A DNA stretch of 7,828 nucleotides, taken from an uncultured Pseudomonadota bacterium. Its GTDB lineage: Bacteria; Pseudomonadota; Gammaproteobacteria; Burkholderiales; Rhodocyclaceae. How positions within the stretch are numbered: position 1 is the first letter of the stretch; each line of letters opens with the position of its first letter. The notes beneath the pieces were generated by a model. The model made no database searches. It was not told the origin of the DNA and saw nothing but the letters and a program-made list of their open reading frames with translations. The stretch lies in assembly GCA_946479855.1 (NCBI GenBank), contig CAMLHL010000095.1, positions 1 to 7,828 on the forward strand, given 5' to 3'. Positions 5,633 to 7,828 of the stretch are shown here, in pieces. Made by a program: the position numbers and the translations under genes.

Positions 5633-6193
5633 TTATTCGATGGTCAGGCCGGTAATCCAGCGGGAGTTGGCCGGGATTTCACTGCGCTCGCCCGGTCCGT
5701 AGGGCGGGATGCTGGTGTCGGCGGGCGGCGCACCGATCAGCCCGAGATCAACAGCCTGCGGTGTGCCGACGATGCCCCGGTCGGTGATCTGCATCTGGTA
5801 ATACAGGCCGTTCCACAGCTTGGCGCCGAAATCCTTGGGGGCCTTGTAGAGGAACAGCAACGAGTGTTCCAGCCAGCGCAGGTCGTTGCGCGTGACGGTG
5901 CCCGGATTGGGATAGGGATAGGGGACGTGGCATTGAATCTCCTCGCCTTCCAGGCACTTGAATTCCTTCATCGAGAGGAAGAAATCCTTCATTCGGGCGT
6001 GGTCGAGGTGCAGCGAGAAGGTGCTCTGCTCACCCTGCGGCTTGAATTCGACCGTGCCGAGCACGATGCTCTGCCCGTCGCGGGTCTGCAGCCGGATGCT
6101 CTTGCTGCCGGCCAGATCCCAGGCGGCCGCAGGCCCGGCGAGGGCCAGCAGCACGAGGCAGCAAGCGGCGAGTCGCGGAGAATTCGTGGTCAT
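5633..6193 (-). CDS. Periplasmic protein of unknown function, 186 aa
   Basis: I do not recognise a characterised family. A signal peptide covers about residues 1-24 (hydrophobic CCLVLLALAGPAAA, cleavage before W25), so the mature protein should be periplasmic. It has one likely disulfide pair, C80 and C88, in FKCLEGEEIQCHVPYPYPNPG, a compact aromatic- and proline-rich block, followed by WLEHSLLFLYKAPKDFGAKLWNGLYY. There is no heme, metal or catalytic motif I can name. The ATG at 6193 was chosen over the in-frame ATG at 6244 because AGAGGTGA lies just upstream (6205-6198) and the signal peptide then starts at the N terminus. It follows the outer-membrane efflux gene in the same direction after 75 nt, so it may belong to that operon or have its own promoter. 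Confidence 0.75.
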   Translation of the reverse strand: MTTNSPRLAACCLVLLALAGPAAAWDLAGSKSIRLQTRDGQSIVLGTVEFKPQGEQSTFSLHLDHARMKDFFLSMKEFKCLEGEEIQCHVPYPYPNPGTVTRNDLRWLEHSLLFLYKAPKDFGAKLWNGLYYQMQITDRGIVGTPQAVDLGLIGAPPADTSIPPYGPGERSEIPANSRWITGLTIE

Positions 6194-6224
6194 GGCATCA
6201 CCTCTGGCAGCGGGTTGTCCGGCC

Positions 6225-6230
6225 ATCATA
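6225..6230 (-). promoter_or_regulatory. Possible internal -10 box before the 186-aa gene
   Basis: TATGAT (6230-6225, 5 of 6 consensus bases) lies about 32 nt before the ATG and is framed by the inverted repeat CCGGCC/GGCCGG. No -35 is visible, so this may be chance or may need an activator. The rest of the 75-nt gap to the efflux gene shows no hairpin with a T-run, so read-through is also possible. Confidence 0.25.
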
Positions 6231-6268
6231 CGTCCGGCCGGCATTTTCCGGCGCCGATTTCTGCCGCG

Positions 6269-7528
6269 TCACCGGCCGGCGTGCTTTTCGTCGTCCAGCG
6301 CCCACAGGCGATGGGCATCGAGTAACAGGCGGTAGCGCAGTTCGAGGGCCGCCAGCTGCTGCTGACGGGCCGATAGCCGGGCCTCGTTGGCGAGGCGGCG
6401 GGCGGCGAGCAGATCATTGAGGTTGCCCTCGCCGAGCTGGTAGGCGCGAGCGGTCATCTCGGCAGCCCGGGTCAGTTGTTCGGCGGCATTGCGGCCGGCT
6501 TGCCAGGAGTCAAAGGCGGCGCTGGCCGATTGATAGAGCATCGCAGCTTCGGCTGAAATCTTTTGGGTGGCCGCCGCTTCGCGGTGAATGGCGACATCCG
6601 ACTGGGCCTGCATGGCATCCGATGCGGCGCGGCGGCCGTCGCCGGGAAGCGGAATGCTGACGTAGGCGCCGACAATCTGGTCTTCGCCGGCCCGTTCGCG
6701 GGAAACATGCAGGCCGAAGGTCGGGTCGGGCAGGCGGTCGCGGCTGGCTCGGCTGGCTGCAAGACGGGCGCGTTGCGTTTCGCCGCGCGATAGTTCGAGT
6801 TCATGGCTGTGCTCGAGGATGGCGGCTGTCCACTCGGCCTCGCTGCCGTCGACCGGCGTCGGCTCGGCAATGTCGGCCGGCGCGACGAGCGGCAGTCCGG
6901 GGTAGCGGCGGCGCAGGTCTTCGCCGGCCGTCTGCTGACGGACGCGGGCCTGGGCCAGTGCGGCTTCGGCCTGGGCCAGCGCGGCCGCGGCCTGGATCGT
7001 TTCGAGGCGGGCGGCATCGCCCAGTTGCTGCCGGCGGTGGACGGCCGCGGCCTGTTTTTTCAGCAAGGCCAGCTGCTCGGCCCATTGCGTGGCGGTGGCG
7101 CTTTCCTTGAGCCAGACGAACCATGATTGAAGCAGATTCCGGCTGGCCTCATGCAGTGCATCGCCATGCCCGGTTTCGGCCAGCGCGACCCCGGCCGCGC
7201 CAAGTTCGCCATCGAGGGCGGCCTTGCCGGGCAGGCGCAGCGGGCGTTCGATGGCGGCATTCCATTCATTGAAGCGTTCGTCGGGGCCGCTGGTTGGCCG
7301 GCTCCGGCGCTGCTGGCCGCCGAGGCGGACGTTCCACTCGTAGTGGCCGGCCTCGAGACGGTTGCGGTTGGCTTCCTCGACCCTGATCTGGCTGCTGGCG
7401 GCCTGTACCGCCGGGTTGTCACGCAGGACACGGGCGACGATCTCGGTGGGCGGCAGGTTGGGGGGCGTTTCGGCGCAGAAACCGGCGCCGCCGATGCCGC
7501 CCAGCAGGAGGAGAATGATCCGTCTCAT
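6269..7528 (-). CDS. TolC/CzcC-family outer-membrane efflux protein
   Basis: A 419-aa outer-membrane channel subunit of a tripartite efflux pump. A signal peptide ends at about residue 19 (GAGFCA-E); the Cys before the cut has Phe at -1, so it is not a lipobox. Two outer-membrane-factor repeats follow, at about residues 27-210 and 230-410. Each has long Ala/Gln-rich coiled-coil helices (for example 170-205, rich in ALAQAEAALAQAR) and short strand segments such as EWNVRLGG and DPTFGLHVSRE. LGEGNLNDLLAARR (365-378) is the typical loop-to-helix motif of the second repeat. Length fits CzcC/CusC-like members. The start overlaps the stop of the DUF3240 gene by 4 nt (ATGA), so they are translationally coupled. 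DUF3240 neighbours point to a heavy-metal RND system, with the pump and adaptor genes expected upstream of the window. The metal cannot be deduced. Confidence 0.88.
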   Translation of the reverse strand: MRRIILLLLGGIGGAGFCAETPPNLPPTEIVARVLRDNPAVQAASSQIRVEEANRNRLEAGHYEWNVRLGGQQRRSRPTSGPDERFNEWNAAIERPLRLPGKAALDGELGAAGVALAETGHGDALHEASRNLLQSWFVWLKESATATQWAEQLALLKKQAAAVHRRQQLGDAARLETIQAAAALAQAEAALAQARVRQQTAGEDLRRRYPGLPLVAPADIAEPTPVDGSEAEWTAAILEHSHELELSRGETQRARLAASRASRDRLPDPTFGLHVSRERAGEDQIVGAYVSIPLPGDGRRAASDAMQAQSDVAIHREAAATQKISAEAAMLYQSASAAFDSWQAGRNAAEQLTRAAEMTARAYQLGEGNLNDLLAARRLANEARLSARQQQLAALELRYRLLLDAHRLWALDDEKHAGR

Positions 7529-7827
7529 ATACGTCCCGCCTCGATGATCGGGATAAGCCAGAAATAGATGTTGGCCCGTGGCAACTCGCCTTTGATCATG
7601 GTCAGAACCTCGCGCATGGCTGGTTCCGGCCCCACCATCTGGATGCGCGTGCGCGCCGAATGGCCGCTAACCAGCTCGGCCGGTTCGACCAGGCTGACAG
7701 CCGAACCGTGCCCCTCGGCCGGGCTGGCGGTGAAGCCGGCGACCAGGTCCGGACGGGTGAGCAGCAGGTCCTCGACGTGCTGGGCGACGTCGTCGGGCAT
7801 GAGCAGGGTGAGCAGGACATCAGCCAT
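7525..7827 (-). CDS. DUF3240 family protein of a metal-efflux operon
   Basis: A 100-aa cytoplasmic protein with the hallmarks of DUF3240: an N-terminal strand (ADVLLTLLMP), a GHG motif (39-41) in SPAEGHGSAV, and the C-terminal signature FWLIPIIEAGRI (89-100). The family is thought to adopt a PII/CutA-like ferredoxin fold, and its genes are usually found beside CzcA/CusA-type RND pumps, but no biochemical function is established. The ATG at 7827 fits the normal family start, so the gene is probably complete, although its ribosome site lies outside the window. It overlaps the outer-membrane efflux gene by 4 nt. A role in sensing or tuning the pump is inference only. Confidence 0.85.
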   Translation of the reverse strand: MADVLLTLLMPDDVAQHVEDLLLTRPDLVAGFTASPAEGHGSAVSLVEPAELVSGHSARTRIQMVGPEPAMREVLTMIKGELPRANIYFWLIPIIEAGRI

Positions 7828-7828
7828 G

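Noticed and set aside
1..7828. CRISPR array, tRNA/rRNA gene, insertion sequence or prophage
   Set aside because: No spaced repeat array, cloverleaf-like segment, transposase or phage gene was seen on either strand.

Overview
The window is GC-rich DNA, most likely from a betaproteobacterium. The Rhodocyclales (Azospira/Dechloromonas-like) are the best guess, because the window combines an SHP/diheme cytochrome pair, a DUF3240-TolC metal-efflux pair and a leaderless-type start, with Gram-negative signal peptides throughout. That placement is inference from gene content and style, not from a search. All genes but one lie on the minus strand, so transcription mostly runs from high to low coordinates. 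I see no rRNA, tRNA, CRISPR array, insertion sequence or origin.

Right end (7827 to 5633, minus strand): a DUF3240 small protein overlaps by 4 nt an outer-membrane efflux protein of the TolC/CzcC type. Such pairs normally sit in operons with a CzcA/CusA-type heavy-metal RND pump, which would lie upstream, outside the window. A periplasmic protein of unknown function follows after a 75-nt gap.

Middle (5605 to 4112): a small plus-strand lipoprotein, probably translated from a leaderless mRNA, shares an AT-rich intergenic region with a divergent type II toxin-antitoxin module. The module is an Xre/MbcA/ParS-type antitoxin and a RES-domain NAD+-degrading toxin. It carries its own promoter with a perfect palindromic operator over the -10 box, a 41-nt gene overlap and a good intrinsic terminator.

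Left-middle (4028 to 1403): a YbaL-type cation/proton antiporter with a C-terminal nucleotide-binding RCK domain is followed after 10 nt by a tandem-domain universal stress protein, with the ribosome binding site overlapping the antiporter stop codon. An unrecognised 68-codon gene (1280-1074) follows.

Left end (864 to 1): a monoheme oxygen-binding cytochrome of the SHP (DUF1924) family and its diheme cytochrome c partner, which runs off the window. They form an operon whose promoter carries four TTAA-type hexamers spaced exactly 11 bp apart. This looks like a PmrA/QseB-class response-regulator array sitting just upstream of a -10 box.

Most of the window is recognisable chromosomal stress, redox and efflux biology. 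The best candidates for new information are the regulatory array on the SHP operon, the operator of the toxin-antitoxin module, and three proteins of unknown function (68, 70 and 186 aa). I do not see a wholly new multi-gene system.
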